From Anoxybacillus sp. J5B_2022 (GTDB lineage Bacteria > Bacillota > Bacilli > Bacillales > Anoxybacillaceae): a stretch of DNA of 54,717 bases. Below are positions 45,601 through 54,660 of the stretch, piece by piece. Every line of letters begins with the position of its first letter. Positions within the stretch are counted from its first letter, which is position 1. Made by a program: the position numbers and the translations under genes. Under the pieces are notes generated by a model. The model was not told where the DNA came from. It did no database searches and saw only the letters and a list, made by a program, of their open reading frames with translations. The stretch covers positions 1 through 54,717 of the forward strand of contig NZ_JAPSMC010000017.1 in the NCBI RefSeq assembly GCF_026847645.1, written 5' to 3'.

Positions 45601-46217
45601 TTTAGCGGTTCGAGCTGATGCTCTAACTCATGTAAAATATCGTTCACCCGATGCAAGTTATCTTGCGTTTCCAAAAGCTTATGCTCTGCTTTTTTCTTAC
45701 GAATCTTATATTTTAATACCCCAGCCGCCTCTTCAAAAATCGTGCGCCGTTCTTCGGGCTTACTGCTTAAAATTTCTTCGATGCGCCCTTGGCCGATAAT
45801 CGAAAACGCTTCCTTCCCTAAACCGGAATCCATAAATAAATCGACGATATCTTTCAACCGGCACGGCTGCTGGTTAATAAAAAATTCGCTTTCTCCCGAA
45901 CGATACACGCGCCGTGTGACACTTACTTCTTGGTAGTCAAGCGGCAAAAATTGGTCTTCGTTATCGAGCGTCAACGTCACTTCGGCAATGTTGAGCGGCT
46001 TGCGCGAATCGCTTCCGGCAAAAATAATGTCTTCCATCTTCGCACCGCGAAGCGATTTCGCCGACTGCTCGCCTAGCACCCAACGGATGGCATCGGTAAT
46101 ATTGCTTTTGCCGCTACCATTTGGACCGACGACAGCCGTCACCCCTGGAACAAACTCGATCGATACCCGATCAGCAAAAGATTTAAATCCGATAATATCT
46201 AATCGTTTGAGGAACAT
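42654..46217 (-). CDS. smc: SMC, chromosome condensation ATPase
   Basis: The 1187-residue protein has an N-terminal ATPase half with Walker A GPNGSGKSN at residues 31-39. A long coiled coil follows, with a hinge (about residues 500-660, around GIHGAVVELISVPTEYETAL), a returning coil, and a C-terminal half with the signature LSLLSGGERALTA and Walker B CVLDEVEAALD. With ScpA/ScpB it organises replicated chromosomes. An extended -10 promoter lies in the 131-nt gap after rnc. Confidence 0.97.
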   Translation of the reverse strand: MFLKRLDIIGFKSFADRVSIEFVPGVTAVVGPNGSGKSNITDAIRWVLGEQSAKSLRGAKMEDIIFAGSDSRKPLNIAEVTLTLDNEDQFLPLDYQEVSVTRRVYRSGESEFFINQQPCRLKDIVDLFMDSGLGKEAFSIIGQGRIEEILSSKPEERRTIFEEAAGVLKYKIRKKKAEHKLLETQDNLHRVNDILHELEHQLEPLKIQASIAKDYLEKREELEKFEVALIAHEIEELHRQWKELNEQVATHHQEEMSLSATMQKEEASVEQLRDQLTALDESIDGLQQVLLSVSEELEKLEGRKEVLKERKKNAAQYKKQLEEAIASLTEKQARLIEALAKEEQTLMQAKHEIAAIQAELKEKQQALSLYDVSVEERMEKLKSDYIELVHEQASLKNDRSHLQAQLEKLTTKQATLAKENEKYLLERQRVQEQQAQWKAQYEQAEQKIAMHEQMLQEKLEQLSHLKQEIEQKEAMLYQAYQYLQQTKSRKEMLEEMQHDYAGFFQGVKEILKARHQLSGIHGAVVELISVPTEYETALDIALGGAMQHIVVANEEAARAAIHYLKTNAYGRATFLPLNVIQGKYIPQEQLALVQNHPAFIGVASELISYDPMYRTVMAHLLGHVIVTTDLKGANELARLLKYRYRLVTLEGDVVSPGGAMTGGGVAKKANSLLGRTRELEAITSKLQEMEEKTTQLEQYVQAKKQEASEHEAEIAELRNQIEQWRLVLQEVKSAWRDVEWQEKNVNERLALYDHEKAHDEQEKMQLEEKIAAADEKLRQMEQALAEIDEQMQQLAVQKQDEQQSKEALQQAMTEQKIALAEKQQLFKHLQEKIEQMKLEQNETEMKRKTAEEDLAALCAEMESNDSGEEQLERLRQQKMQHKNETVELIASRREQRLHYQQTLENLERELKEKKRKYKQLTDMIKDEEVKLNRLDVELENLLARLREEYMLTFEAAKEKYPLEIEATEARKKVKLIKRAIEELGTVNLGAIDEYERVSERYQFLTTQKSDLQQAKETLYQVIDEMDQEMKKRFLATFQQIRSQFSDVFQQLFGGGRADLQLTDPTDLLNTGVEIVAQPPGKKLQNLSLLSGGERALTAIALLFSILKVRPVPFCVLDEVEAALDEANVHRYAHYLKQFSSQTQFIVITHRKGTMEEADVLYGVTMQESGVSKLVSVRLEDSKQLVKS

Positions 46218-46259
46218 ATGCGTACCCCGCCTCGCTATCTTTCATCTAAAATCCCCACT

Positions 46260-46268
46260 ATTGTACCA
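46260..46268 (-). promoter_or_regulatory. Extended -10 promoter for smc
   Basis: TGGTACAAT fits an extended -10 (TG, one base, TACAAT). No good -35 is visible at 17 nt. It lies downstream of the rnc terminator and about 43 nt before the smc ATG. Confidence 0.5.
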
Positions 46269-46296
46269 TAATTGCTTATTCAAACATAGAGCGGAC

Positions 46297-46332
46297 AAAA
46301 GGGCTGACTATGTTTCGCTAAGCCAGCCCTTT
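46297..46332 (-). terminator. Intrinsic terminator after rnc
   Basis: The arms AAAGGGCTGGCTTAG and the complementary TAGTCAGCCCTTT (with one bulge) are followed by a short TTTT. It lies 16 nt after the rnc stop. Confidence 0.75.
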
Positions 46333-46348
46333 ATGAGAAAAAGTTGCT

Positions 46349-47092
46349 TTATTCAGTCGCCAACGCTTTTAACTTTTCTAACGCCATTTGCGCTGCTTTT
46401 TGCTCCGCTTCTTTTTTCGATCTCCCGACACCGACGCCAAACTCTTCGCCGTTTAGCGACACGCGGGAAACGAACTCTTTATTGTGCGCAGGCCCTTTTT
46501 CTTGCAAAATCGTATACTCGATGACACCGCTACCATCGCGCTGCACAAGCTCTTGCAGTTGGCTTTTATAATCCATCACATGAGAAAAAGCACCTTCACG
46601 AATTTTTGGAAAGATCGTTTGCTCCAAAAATCGAATGACCGCATCCATCCCTTGATCTAAATAAAGCGCGCCAATAAACGCTTCAAACACGTCCGCTAAA
46701 AGCGATGGCCGCATGCGCCCACCCGTCATTTCTTCTCCTTTTCCGAGCAACACAAGCTGGCCGAACGCAAGGTCATTGGCAAATTTCACAAGCGACGGCT
46801 CGCACACAATCGCCGCCCGCAACTTCGTCAATTCCCCTTCGCTCATATGCGGAAAATGTTGAAATAAATATTGAGAGATGGTTAACTCTAGCACAGCGTC
46901 GCCTAAAAATTCAAGGCGTTCATTATCTTCTTGCGGTCGTTTGCGATGCTCATTCACATACGATGAATGGGTAAACGCTTGAATTAACAGTTTTTCGTTT
47001 CGGAAAAAAATTCCGATTTTCTCTTGCAATTGTTGAAATTTCCCTTTCCTTTTTTCATTCGTACGCTGTTCTTTCTCTTTCTGTTTCGACAT
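46349..47092 (-). CDS. rnc: Ribonuclease III
   Basis: The 247-residue protein has a charged N-terminal extension, the RNase III signature [14 protein letters not shown] at residues 57-70, the second acidic cluster [13 protein letters not shown], and a C-terminal dsRNA-binding domain starting at [10 protein letters not shown]. It processes rRNA and scRNA and cleaves double-stranded RNA. It follows acpP after a terminator. Confidence 0.97.
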   Translation of the reverse strand: MSKQKEKEQRTNEKRKGKFQQLQEKIGIFFRNEKLLIQAFTHSSYVNEHRKRPQEDNERLEFLGDAVLELTISQYLFQHFPHMSEGELTKLRAAIVCEPSLVKFANDLAFGQLVLLGKGEEMTGGRMRPSLLADVFEAFIGALYLDQGMDAVIRFLEQTIFPKIREGAFSHVMDYKSQLQELVQRDGSGVIEYTILQEKGPAHNKEFVSRVSLNGEEFGVGVGRSKKEAEQKAAQMALEKLKALATE

Positions 47093-47159
47093 AAATAAGG
47101 ACCTCCGGACTTCATTCCATCATCTGCTCGCTGAACCGATCGCCCAAGTGGATCAATGA

Positions 47160-47197
47160 AAAAGCATAGAAAGCCCCGTTTATGCAACGGGACTTTT
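47160..47197 (-). terminator. Terminator-like hairpin after acpP
   Basis: AAAGTCCCGTT pairs with AACGGGGCTTT (one mismatch) around a short loop. The U-rich tail (CTATGCTTTTTC) is offset from the stem, so strength is uncertain. Confidence 0.6.
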
Positions 47198-47209
47198 CCT
47201 AGTTATTCA

Positions 47210-47443
47210 TTACATGCGGCTTTTTATGTAGTTCACAGCGTCTCCAACTGTGACAATTTTCTCTGCTTCCTCATCGGAAATTTCCATGTCAAACTCATCT
47301 TCTAATTCCATGACAAGTTCTACTACGTCTAAAGAATCCGCGCCTAAATCTTCTTTAAACGAAGCTTCTAGCGTCACTTGCGACTCCTCTACGCCTAGAC
47401 GGTCTACGATAATTTTCGTTACGCGCTCTAATACGTCTGCCAT
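47210..47443 (-). CDS. acpP: Acyl carrier protein
   Basis: The 77-residue acidic protein has the phosphopantetheine site Ser37 in [18 protein letters not shown]. It carries acyl chains for fatty acid synthesis. I chose the ATG at 47443 (MADVLERV) with GGAGGTGA upstream; an earlier start 4 codons up falls in that site. Confidence 0.97.
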   Translation of the reverse strand: MADVLERVTKIIVDRLGVEESQVTLEASFKEDLGADSLDVVELVMELEDEFDMEISDEEAEKIVTVGDAVNYIKSRM

Positions 47444-47466
47444 AATTACATTCACCTCCTCTCATG

Positions 47467-47501
47467 ATTATAGTCAATTTCTTGCCAAAATACTAGCGTG
47501 A
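47467..47501 (-). promoter_or_regulatory. Possible promoter for acpP
   Basis: A perfect TATAAT (47472-47467) lies in the 60-nt fabG-acpP gap, but no good -35 box is found at 16-18 nt. acpP is often expressed more strongly than its neighbours, so an own promoter would make sense. Confidence 0.35.
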
Positions 47502-47503
47502 AT

Positions 47504-48244
47504 TTACATGACCATTCCGCCATCGACATGAATTGTTTGGCCGGTAATGTAATTGGCAGCGTCCGATACTAAAAAGGAAACGACTTTCGCAATATCATCC
47601 GGCTCCCCGAAACGAGCGAGCGGAATTTGTTTTAACATTTCCGTCCGAACGTCTTCGCTGAGGCGGTCGGTCATATCAGTCGTAATAAAGCCTGGCGCAA
47701 TCGCATTCACCGTAATATTGCGGCTCGCAAGCTCTCGTGCGGCTGTTTTCGTAAAACCAATGACGCCCGCTTTCGCCGCGACGTAGTTTGCTTGCCCTGG
47801 ATTGCCACTAACACCGACGATCGAAGCGATATTGACGATGCGGCCGTATCGCTGCTTCATCATCGGGCGGGTCACCGCCTTTGTGCAATGGAACACTCCT
47901 TTTAAATTCGTGTTAATCACGTCATCCCATTCTTCTTCTTTCATACGCATCAGTAAATTATCGCGCGTAATGCCGGCGTTGTTGACTAAAATGTCGATGC
48001 GGCCAAAGCGTTCGACCACTTCTTTTACCATTTGCTCTACCGCTTCGCCGTTGGCGACGTCCGCTTGCACCGCAAACGCTTCTCCGCCCATCTTCTCAAT
48101 TTCTTCTACTACTTCTTTCGCTTTCGCTTCGCTGCCAGCATAGTTGACGGCTACTTTTGCCCCTTGGCGCGCAAGTTCTAACGCAATCGCTCTGCCAATG
48201 CCGCGCGACGCCCCTGTAACAAGTGCGACTTTTCCTTGCAACAT
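47504..48244 (-). CDS. fabG: FabG, 3-oxoacyl-ACP reductase
   Basis: The 246-residue short-chain dehydrogenase has the NADPH motif TGASRGIG (residues 10-17) and the catalytic Ser141, Tyr154 and Lys158 (SIVG...YVAAK). It reduces 3-oxoacyl-ACP in each elongation cycle. Its ribosome-binding site AAAGGAG lies within the last codons of fabD. Confidence 0.96.
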   Translation of the reverse strand: MLQGKVALVTGASRGIGRAIALELARQGAKVAVNYAGSEAKAKEVVEEIEKMGGEAFAVQADVANGEAVEQMVKEVVERFGRIDILVNNAGITRDNLLMRMKEEEWDDVINTNLKGVFHCTKAVTRPMMKQRYGRIVNIASIVGVSGNPGQANYVAAKAGVIGFTKTAARELASRNITVNAIAPGFITTDMTDRLSEDVRTEMLKQIPLARFGEPDDIAKVVSFLVSDAANYITGQTIHVDGGMVM

Positions 48245-48246
48245 GT

Positions 48247-49188
48247 TTATTCTCCTTTCAATTCCGCAATGGTTGCTTCGAGGGAAGCAAGATCATAAAT
48301 CGAATACACGTTGACATTGCGGTTAATTTTTTTCACAAGCCCTGACAATACTTTGCCCGGTCCAATTTCTACGAACGTATCGACACCTAATTCGATCATT
48401 TTGACGACGGATTGTTCCCAACGAACGGGCGAATAGAGTTGTTCAATTAACAATCGCTGAATCGTTTCCTTCTCCGTCATCGGCTCTGCTGTCACGTTAG
48501 CGATGACTGGAACCTCTGCGTTATCGATCGAAATGGACGATAGTACATCCGCTAACTTCCCAGCGGCCGGCTTCATGAGCACCGAATGGAACGGACCGCT
48601 CACATCAAGCGGAATCACACGTTTCGCCCCTTTTTCTTTCGCTAGCTGCGCTGCACGTTCCACACCTGCTTTGGAACCGGAAATGACGATTTGCCCAGGA
48701 CAGTTTAAATTGGCTAGTTGCACAGGTGCGCCGTCATTCGTCACTTGCTCCGTAATCGCTTCAAGTTCCTCTGCTGCCATTCCAAGGACGGCCGCCATCG
48801 TTCCTTCCCCAGCAGGCACCGCTTCTTCCATAAATTCACCGCGCTTTCGTACCGCATACACAGCATCCACAAATGAAATAGCCCCCGCTGCTACAAGCGC
48901 CGTATATTCGCCTAAGCTATGGCCAGCGACATAATCAGGCGTAATCCGTGCTTCTTTCACTTTTTCCAACAACGCAACGCTCGTCGTTAGCAACGCTGGC
49001 TGGGCGTTGTATGTCAACGTCAACGTTTCTTGCGGCCCTTCAAAAATAATGGACGAAAGCGAAAAGCCGAGCCGTTCATCTGCTGTTTGAAAAATCGCCG
49101 CTGTTTTTTCATCTTGTGCCGCTAATTCTTTTCCCATTCCGACCGTTTGCGAACCTTGCCCTGGAAACATAAATGCTAATTTGCCCAT
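48247..49188 (-). CDS. fabD: FabD, malonyl-CoA:ACP transacylase
   Basis: The 313-residue protein starts [19 protein letters not shown] and has the nucleophile Ser91 in GHSLGEY and the active-site His in SGPFHSVLM. It moves malonate from CoA to ACP. The ATG at 49188 is one base after the plsX stop; the longer open frame lies inside plsX. Confidence 0.96.
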   Translation of the reverse strand: MGKLAFMFPGQGSQTVGMGKELAAQDEKTAAIFQTADERLGFSLSSIIFEGPQETLTLTYNAQPALLTTSVALLEKVKEARITPDYVAGHSLGEYTALVAAGAISFVDAVYAVRKRGEFMEEAVPAGEGTMAAVLGMAAEELEAITEQVTNDGAPVQLANLNCPGQIVISGSKAGVERAAQLAKEKGAKRVIPLDVSGPFHSVLMKPAAGKLADVLSSISIDNAEVPVIANVTAEPMTEKETIQRLLIEQLYSPVRWEQSVVKMIELGVDTFVEIGPGKVLSGLVKKINRNVNVYSIYDLASLEATIAELKGE

Positions 49189-49189
49189 G

Positions 49190-50188
49190 CTACTTCCCTT
49201 CCTTTTGCATCTGTTCAAGTTCTTCTTTGATCGTCCCCACCATATCGTGCAGCACCATTTCCCGCGCTTGGCGAACCGCGTGGAAAATGGCATTCGCATC
49301 TGACGAACCGTGCGCTTTAATCACCGGAGCGTTTAATCCAAATAAAGCAGCACCACCGTATTCCGAGTAATCCATTTTCTTTTTAATGTGTAGTAGTTTC
49401 GGCTTAAGCACCGCTGCCGCAAGTTTGCTAGAAAAGCTGCTCGTGAGCGCCTCTTTTAACATCGAAAACATCGAAATAGCGGTTCCTTCGATCGTCTTTA
49501 AGGCAACATTCCCAGTGAAACCATCCGTCACAACGACATCAGCGACCCCTTCTAGTAAATCGCGCGCTTCGACGTTGCCGACAAAATGGACATTGGCGGA
49601 CTGAATGAGTTGAAACGCCCGCTTCGCTAAGTCATTTCCTTTTTGGTCTTCTGTTCCAACGTTTAATAGTCCGACACGCGGCTTGGCAATTCCACGCGCT
49701 TTTTTCGCATAAATCGAACCCATTAACGCATATTGCAACAAATGCTCTGGGCGAGCATCGACATTGGCACCGACATCTAAAAAGACAAACCCTTTCCCGT
49801 CAAGCGTCGGCAACGTTGGCGCTAAAGCAGGGCGTTCAATTCCTTCGATTCGGCCGACGATAAATAAACCTGCCGCCATCAGTGCCCCTGTATTCCCTGC
49901 CGAGATGCAGGCATCCGCACGCCCTTGCTTCACTTCCTCTGCCATCAACACCATCGACGCTTGCTTTTTCCGGCGGACGGCCCGCACTGGTTCGTCTGTT
50001 GCTTCGATGACTTCCTCTGTATGAACGAGTTGAATTCGGGCGGTTTCCGGAAGAAATGAACGAATCTTTTCTTCCTTCCCGAAAAGTGTAATTTCGATAT
50101 CAGAAAAATGTTGGACAGCTTTTAGCGCCCCGAGAACGATTTCTTTCGGAGCATGGTCTCCACCCATAGCATCAATTGCGATTCTCAT
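49190..50188 (-). CDS. plsX: PlsX, acyl-ACP:phosphate acyltransferase
   Basis: The 332-residue protein starts [18 protein letters not shown] and has [14 protein letters not shown] and [26 protein letters not shown]-type motifs (seen in shorter pieces). It makes acyl phosphate for phosphatidic acid synthesis. The ATG at 50188 lies inside fapR, a 17-nt overlap, so the two are coupled. Confidence 0.96.
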   Translation of the reverse strand: MRIAIDAMGGDHAPKEIVLGALKAVQHFSDIEITLFGKEEKIRSFLPETARIQLVHTEEVIEATDEPVRAVRRKKQASMVLMAEEVKQGRADACISAGNTGALMAAGLFIVGRIEGIERPALAPTLPTLDGKGFVFLDVGANVDARPEHLLQYALMGSIYAKKARGIAKPRVGLLNVGTEDQKGNDLAKRAFQLIQSANVHFVGNVEARDLLEGVADVVVTDGFTGNVALKTIEGTAISMFSMLKEALTSSFSSKLAAAVLKPKLLHIKKKMDYSEYGGAALFGLNAPVIKAHGSSDANAIFHAVRQAREMVLHDMVGTIKEELEQMQKEGK

Positions 50189-50768
50189 CGTTGACTCCAT
50201 CCTTTTTTGCGATGTTCGATCGATACATTTCAAATTCTCCGGAAAAGACAAGCTCCTGCCCGACGTAACTGTTCACTTCGACAATCGTCCGGCCGGCTTC
50301 GTTAACTCCTTTTACTTTTGCTTTTGCCACTACACGTTCATTTTCTTTTACTTGCCGCGTAAAGCGAAGATTCGCTTTCGCTGTCAACGCCAATTCATCG
50401 TTGATGACGGCAACGGCGAGCGAATTCGCTTGCGCAAATAGATGGTGGCCGCGCGCGATTTGGTTTCGTTTAAACACATGTTCTTTTTTGACATCAAAAA
50501 TGGAAATCGCGCTTTGATCCGGCTCAATATCGATCATTTCTCCGATCACTTCGTCAATCGGAAGCGATTTGACTTTATCGGCAAACGATTTTTCCGCCAC
50601 ATGTTTAATGCGTTCACGCAATTCTGGAATCGATAATTCTAACCGATCAAGACGAATCGTTTGAATGCTGACGGAAAATTTTTCGGCTAACTCTTCGTCC
50701 GTAATAAACGGATTTTCTTCAATCGTTTCTTTCAGCATTCGTTGACGTTCCCGCTTCGTTCTTCGCAT
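50172..50768 (-). CDS. fapR: FapR, malonyl-CoA-responsive repressor of lipid synthesis genes
   Basis: The 198-residue protein has an N-terminal helix-turn-helix ([20 protein letters not shown]) and a C-terminal hot-dog fold that binds malonyl-CoA ([19 protein letters not shown]). FapR releases DNA when malonyl-CoA is high. The ATG at 50768 has only a weak GGTG site; a GTG 6 codons earlier is possible. A FapR operator lies between the promoter and this start, so the gene is autoregulated with plsX-fabD-fabG. Confidence 0.96.
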   Translation of the reverse strand: MRRTKRERQRMLKETIEENPFITDEELAEKFSVSIQTIRLDRLELSIPELRERIKHVAEKSFADKVKSLPIDEVIGEMIDIEPDQSAISIFDVKKEHVFKRNQIARGHHLFAQANSLAVAVINDELALTAKANLRFTRQVKENERVVAKAKVKGVNEAGRTIVEVNSYVGQELVFSGEFEMYRSNIAKKDGVNDENRN

Positions 50769-50790
50769 GATGTATACACCGTCCACTTCT

Positions 50791-50806
50791 ATGACTAGGT
50801 ACTAAT
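50791..50806 (-). promoter_or_regulatory. FapR operator
   Basis: The minus strand reads ATTAGTACCTAGTCAT, close to the FapR box known from Bacillus (TTAGTACCTA followed by an inverted half). It starts 3 nt after the -10 box and so covers the transcription start. This is a clear autoregulatory site for the fapR-plsX-fabD-fabG unit. Confidence 0.88.
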
Positions 50807-50809
50807 AGT

Positions 50810-50838
50810 AGTATATAATCAAAAAAAACAGATTGCAA
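50810..50838 (-). promoter_or_regulatory. Sigma-A promoter for the fapR operon
   Basis: TTGCAA (50838-50833, 4/6) and TATACT (50815-50810, 5/6) are separated by 17 nt. The -35 box lies inside the second arm of the recG terminator hairpin. Confidence 0.65.
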
Positions 50839-50857
50839 GAATAAGTTTGCAACCTGT
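50821..50857 (-). terminator. Intrinsic terminator after recG
   Basis: The arms ACAGGTTGCAA / TTGCAATCTGT (11 bp with one G-U) around an 8-nt loop are followed by eight T. It lies 5 nt after the recG stop and ends the sdaAB-sdaAA-recG unit. Confidence 0.92.
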
Positions 50858-50862
50858 ACCGA

Positions 50863-52911
50863 CTAATCTAGTTTTTCACCGTTAAGCACGCCTGATTGTT
50901 CCAAATAGCGGCGCAGCGGACGATACGCCTCCTCATGCCAAAAGGCGCGGGACTCTATCAGTTTGGCAGCATCGCTTCGCGCCACTTCAAGAATGCGGTA
51001 GTCGTGCACGACGTCTCCTAACTTGAACTCCGGCATCCCGCTTTGTTTCGTACCGAAAAAATCACCAGGACCGCGAAGTTCTAAATCTTTTTCCGACAAT
51101 AAAAAACCATCGTTTGTTTCGGTCATAATGCGCATCCGTTCTTTCCCCGTTTCCGATTTCGGGTCGGCGACGAGAATACAGTATGATTGTTCGCTGCCGC
51201 GGCCGACGCGCCCCCGTAACTGATGAAGTTGCGCCAGGCCAAAACGTTCAGCGTCATAAATGACCATCACTGTCGCGTTCGGAACATTTACGCCGACTTC
51301 GACGACCGTCGTCGAAACTAAAATGTGGACGTCGTTGCGGCTGAACGCTTTCATTACTTCCTCTTTTTCTTCTGCAGAAAGCCGACCGTGCATCAGCCCG
51401 ATCCGGTATTTCCCACGGTAATGATGAACGAGCATGCTATGGACATCGATCGCATTTTGCACATCCAATTTTTCCGACTCTTCGATTAACGGACAAATGA
51501 CGTATGCTTGCCGCCCTTTTTGCACTTCTTTCTCTATAAAATCCAACACCCGCTCGAGCATATGATGTTTCACCCAGTACGTTTCAATTTTTTTTCGTCC
51601 CGCCGGCATTTCATCAATAATTGAAACATCCATCTCGCCAAAGGCGGTAATCGCTAACGTCCTTGGGATCGGGGTCGCTGTCATAAACAACACGTCCGGC
51701 GACTCCCCTTTTTCTCGTAAAATGCGCCGTTGCTCGACGCCGAAGCGGTGCTGTTCGTCGGTAATGACTAAGCCTAGCCGATGAAAATTCACTTCTTCTT
51801 GAATAAGGGCGTGAGTGCCGATCACAAGATCAATCTGCCCTTCCGCAAGCTTTTCGAGCAATTCTTTTCGCCGCTTTCCTTTTACCGAGCTCGTTAACAG
51901 TTCTACCGATACGCCCACCGGCTCTAACAGCTGGCGAAGCGAGTGTGCGTGCTGTTCCGCTAAAATTTCCGTCGGCACCATAAGCGCCCCTTGATAGCCA
52001 GACAAAACCGTCGCATATAAAGCGATCGCAGCAACGACTGTTTTTCCGGAGCCGACGTCTCCTTGCAAAAGCCGATTCATTCGGTACGGTGCTCGCATAT
52101 CGTTTATAATTTCGCGAACGACCCGTTGCTGAGCGCCAGTCAACGGAAACGGGAGTTGCTCGATAAACTGCTTCCATTTTTCTAGCGGAAAGTCATGGGC
52201 GATTCCTTGCGAATGTTCGCGCTGAATTTTGCGCAGTGCGTACATCTTTAATTGAAACAATAAAAACTCTTCGTAGACGAGGCGCCGCCGCGCTTGCTTT
52301 AATGCTTCATGGGAGGATGGAAAATGAATGGCCAACAGCGCTTCTTTTTTCGTCCATAAACGATACGCCTGCATAAGCGACGGTGGAAGTGTCTCTTCGA
52401 TTGCCGCGCCAAATTGGTCTAACGCCAATTTCATAAACCGCCGCATCCCTTTGACGGTGAGCGCCCCTCTCGTCGAGTAGACCGGCTCTAATTCTCGGAT
52501 TTGCGTAACCGCCCCGAATTTCACTTCCATCGCCGTAATCGTTTGGCGATGCTGGTCCCATTTCCCGACAACCGTCACCGTTTCGTTGATCGCTAGCTTC
52601 GTTTTTAAATACGGCCGGTTAAAGCAAACGACCGTAATTAAATAACGGCCGACGAGCAGACGAAACGTTAAGCGCGATTTTTTGCGGGCATAATAGGTAA
52701 GAGAAGGCTCGCTATGAACCTTCCCCTCGACCGTTACTTTTTCATCATGCTTGACATCCGCTAAATCGCGAATTTCATAGTCTTCATAACGAAACGGAAA
52801 ATGCGTGAGCAAATCTCCGATCGTTTCAATGCCCATCTCGCGAAATGCTTCGCTCGTTTCTTCTCCGATTCCTTTAATTTGTGTGACTGGTTGTTGCCAT
52901 ACGTTATTCAC
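50863..52911 (-). CDS. recG: RecG, branch-migrating DNA helicase
   Basis: The 682-residue protein has an N-terminal wedge/OB domain (FPFRYEDYEIRDL, VTVEGKV), then a superfamily 2 helicase core with GDVGSGKTVVAAIALYA, TDEQHRFGVEQR and MTATPIPRTLAI, and the C-terminal motifs VVEVGVNVPNATVMV and HQLRGRVGRG. It remodels stalled forks and Holliday junctions. The GTG start overlaps the sdaAA stop by 8 nt (GTGAATAA), with no good ribosome-binding site, so it is probably translated by coupling. Confidence 0.95.
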   Translation of the reverse strand: MNNVWQQPVTQIKGIGEETSEAFREMGIETIGDLLTHFPFRYEDYEIRDLADVKHDEKVTVEGKVHSEPSLTYYARKKSRLTFRLLVGRYLITVVCFNRPYLKTKLAINETVTVVGKWDQHRQTITAMEVKFGAVTQIRELEPVYSTRGALTVKGMRRFMKLALDQFGAAIEETLPPSLMQAYRLWTKKEALLAIHFPSSHEALKQARRRLVYEEFLLFQLKMYALRKIQREHSQGIAHDFPLEKWKQFIEQLPFPLTGAQQRVVREIINDMRAPYRMNRLLQGDVGSGKTVVAAIALYATVLSGYQGALMVPTEILAEQHAHSLRQLLEPVGVSVELLTSSVKGKRRKELLEKLAEGQIDLVIGTHALIQEEVNFHRLGLVITDEQHRFGVEQRRILREKGESPDVLFMTATPIPRTLAITAFGEMDVSIIDEMPAGRKKIETYWVKHHMLERVLDFIEKEVQKGRQAYVICPLIEESEKLDVQNAIDVHSMLVHHYRGKYRIGLMHGRLSAEEKEEVMKAFSRNDVHILVSTTVVEVGVNVPNATVMVIYDAERFGLAQLHQLRGRVGRGSEQSYCILVADPKSETGKERMRIMTETNDGFLLSEKDLELRGPGDFFGTKQSGMPEFKLGDVVHDYRILEVARSDAAKLIESRAFWHEEAYRPLRRYLEQSGVLNGEKLD

Positions 52912-53791
52912 GGTTCATCTGTGAAACGCCGAAAATTTTCGCCGCTAATGCGCGACCTGTCGGCGTTGCCGCTAACCCCCCTTGTGCAGTTTCTTTTAAA
53001 GCTGTCGGCATCGTTTCGCCGATGCGATACATCGCTTCGATCACTTCGTCGCACGGAATGCGGCTTTTAATGCCGGCGAGCGCCATATCCGCTGCCACCA
53101 TCGCATTGGCGGCGCCCATCGCATTGCGTTTGACACACGGTACTTCCACTAATCCCGCTACCGGATCACATACTAATCCTAACATATTTTTTAACGCAAT
53201 GGCCATCGCTTCAGCTGCTTGGCTCGGCGTTCCACCCGCCATTTCCACAAGCGCCGCTGCCGCCATGCCCGTCGCCGATCCGACTTCCGCCTGACAGCCG
53301 CCCGCTGCACCTGAAATGGAGGCGTTGTTGGCGACTACAAAACCAAATGCACCGGCGGTAAATAAAAATTCCACCATTTGTTCCCGCGTCGGTTGCAACT
53401 TCTTTTTCACCGCAAACAACGTTCCTGGTACGACGCCGGCAGACCCAGCAGTCGGTGTTGCGCAAATTGTCCCCATCGCCGCATTTACTTCATTCGTTGC
53501 GACCGCTTTACTTACCGCGTCTAAAATCGTTTCTCCTGATAAAAACCGTCCTTGTCGAATATAGTTTTGCAATAAAACGGCATCGCCGCCGGTTAAGCCT
53601 GAGTGAGAGGAAACGCCGGCCAAACCTTTCATCACCGCTTGTTCCATCACTTGCAAATTTTTATCCATTTGCGCAAAAATTTCTTCCCGGCTTTTTCCTG
53701 TCACTTCGATTTCTTGCCGAATCATCACTTCGGCAATTTTGATTTGTTGGCTCTCCGCCAACTCCACTAATTCCGCCACATTTCGAAACAT
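52904..53791 (-). CDS. sdaAA: L-serine dehydratase, alpha subunit
   Basis: The 295-residue protein has the SDH alpha motifs SSHSGLTGGDAVLL, GTICATPTAGSAGVVPGTLF and the Cys residues in SGAAGGCQAEVG and LVCDPVAGLVEVPCVKRN that hold the [4Fe-4S] cluster. It deaminates serine to pyruvate with SdaAB. I chose the ATG at 53791 (MFRNVAEL, like B. subtilis), with GGGGTGG 8 nt upstream; a GTG 4 codons earlier falls in that site. Confidence 0.95.
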   Translation of the reverse strand: MFRNVAELVELAESQQIKIAEVMIRQEIEVTGKSREEIFAQMDKNLQVMEQAVMKGLAGVSSHSGLTGGDAVLLQNYIRQGRFLSGETILDAVSKAVATNEVNAAMGTICATPTAGSAGVVPGTLFAVKKKLQPTREQMVEFLFTAGAFGFVVANNASISGAAGGCQAEVGSATGMAAAALVEMAGGTPSQAAEAMAIALKNMLGLVCDPVAGLVEVPCVKRNAMGAANAMVAADMALAGIKSRIPCDEVIEAMYRIGETMPTALKETAQGGLAATPTGRALAAKIFGVSQMNRE

Positions 53792-53833
53792 CTCAGTTGC
53801 CACCCCTTTGCGTCTGTAAACGCTTTCTTATCC

Positions 53834-54496
53834 TTAGTCAACAATTTTCGTCACTTGAATAATATGTGGAAGCTGCTCTAATTCTTTGACGATCGCCTCA
53901 TCAATCGGTTGGTCGACTTCGATCGTCATGAGCGCTTCTTTTCCTTTTTCTTTCCGTGACACTTCCATGTGACCGATATTAATCGCGTATTTGGCTAGGA
54001 CGTTCGCCACAGAAGCGATCGTGCCATAGCGGTCGTTGTGCATAATGAGAAGTGCCGGATGATGCCCAGATAGCTTCAGTTCGAATCCATTTAATTCGGT
54101 AATTTCAATTTTTCCGCCGCCGATAGAAACCCCAACAAGTTCCAATTCTCCATTTTCGTCGCCGATGCGAATTCTCGCCGTATTCGGATGATTCGGCACG
54201 GCTTCTTCTTCATAAAATGCGATTTTCATCCCTTCTTGTTCTGCAATGTGAAGCGATGATTTAATGCGTTCATCAAATGTATCGAAATCTAACAAGCCGC
54301 CGACTATGGCGACATCGGTTCCATGCCCTTTATACGTTTGCGCAAACGATCCGTAAAAGGAAATGTGCGCCCATTTCGGTTTTCTGCCAAATAAGCTGCG
54401 AGCGATCCTGCCAATTCTCGCCGCTCCTGCCGTATGCGAGCTTGATGGCCCAATCATAATCGGACCGATAATATCAAATACGCTTTTATACTTCAT
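53834..54496 (-). CDS. sdaAB: L-serine dehydratase, beta subunit
   Basis: The 220-residue protein has the N-terminal motif GPSSSHTAGAARIGRIAR and a C-terminal ACT domain (GTIASVANVLAKYAINIGHM), which may sense serine. It pairs with SdaAA. The ATG at 54496 has GGGAGAG upstream. No clear promoter is visible between it and the structured element upstream. Confidence 0.95.
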   Translation of the reverse strand: MKYKSVFDIIGPIMIGPSSSHTAGAARIGRIARSLFGRKPKWAHISFYGSFAQTYKGHGTDVAIVGGLLDFDTFDERIKSSLHIAEQEGMKIAFYEEEAVPNHPNTARIRIGDENGELELVGVSIGGGKIEITELNGFELKLSGHHPALLIMHNDRYGTIASVANVLAKYAINIGHMEVSRKEKGKEALMTIEVDQPIDEAIVKELEQLPHIIQVTKIVD

Positions 54497-54522
54497 GATG
54501 CTCTCTCCCTTTAGCCCCAATT

Positions 54523-54638
54523 AAGAAAAGCGCAAAGCGCCTGCCTATCGGCGAAGGTCGCACAAGTCCCGCTGAGGAGGCTTAGCCGCCGAAAGAAGGT
54601 GCGGAGCGATTCGAGCCGATGGCGCTTTAAGCTAGACA
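54523..54638 (+). repeat. Structured extragenic element upstream of sdaAB
   Basis: This 116-nt stretch begins AAGAAAAGCG and ends GCTAGACA, as does the element at 24854-24984. Its ends pair: AAAGCGCC-ATCGGC (with a TGCCT bulge) against GCCGATGGCGCTTT, and inner segments such as GGTCGCAC and GTGCGGAGCGA are also complementary. It has no open frame of note. Strand is given in the sense in which AAGAAAAGCG comes first. It looks like a folded dispersed element of Bacillaceae. Confidence 0.55.
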
Positions 54639-54660
54639 TCTCTTCAAAATTTAACACTTT

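Noticed and set aside
45988-46524. 178-codon plus-strand frame over the smc start and rnc end
   Set aside because: It runs antisense through conserved SMC and RNase III codons and across a terminator; it is a mirror of minus-strand codon bias.
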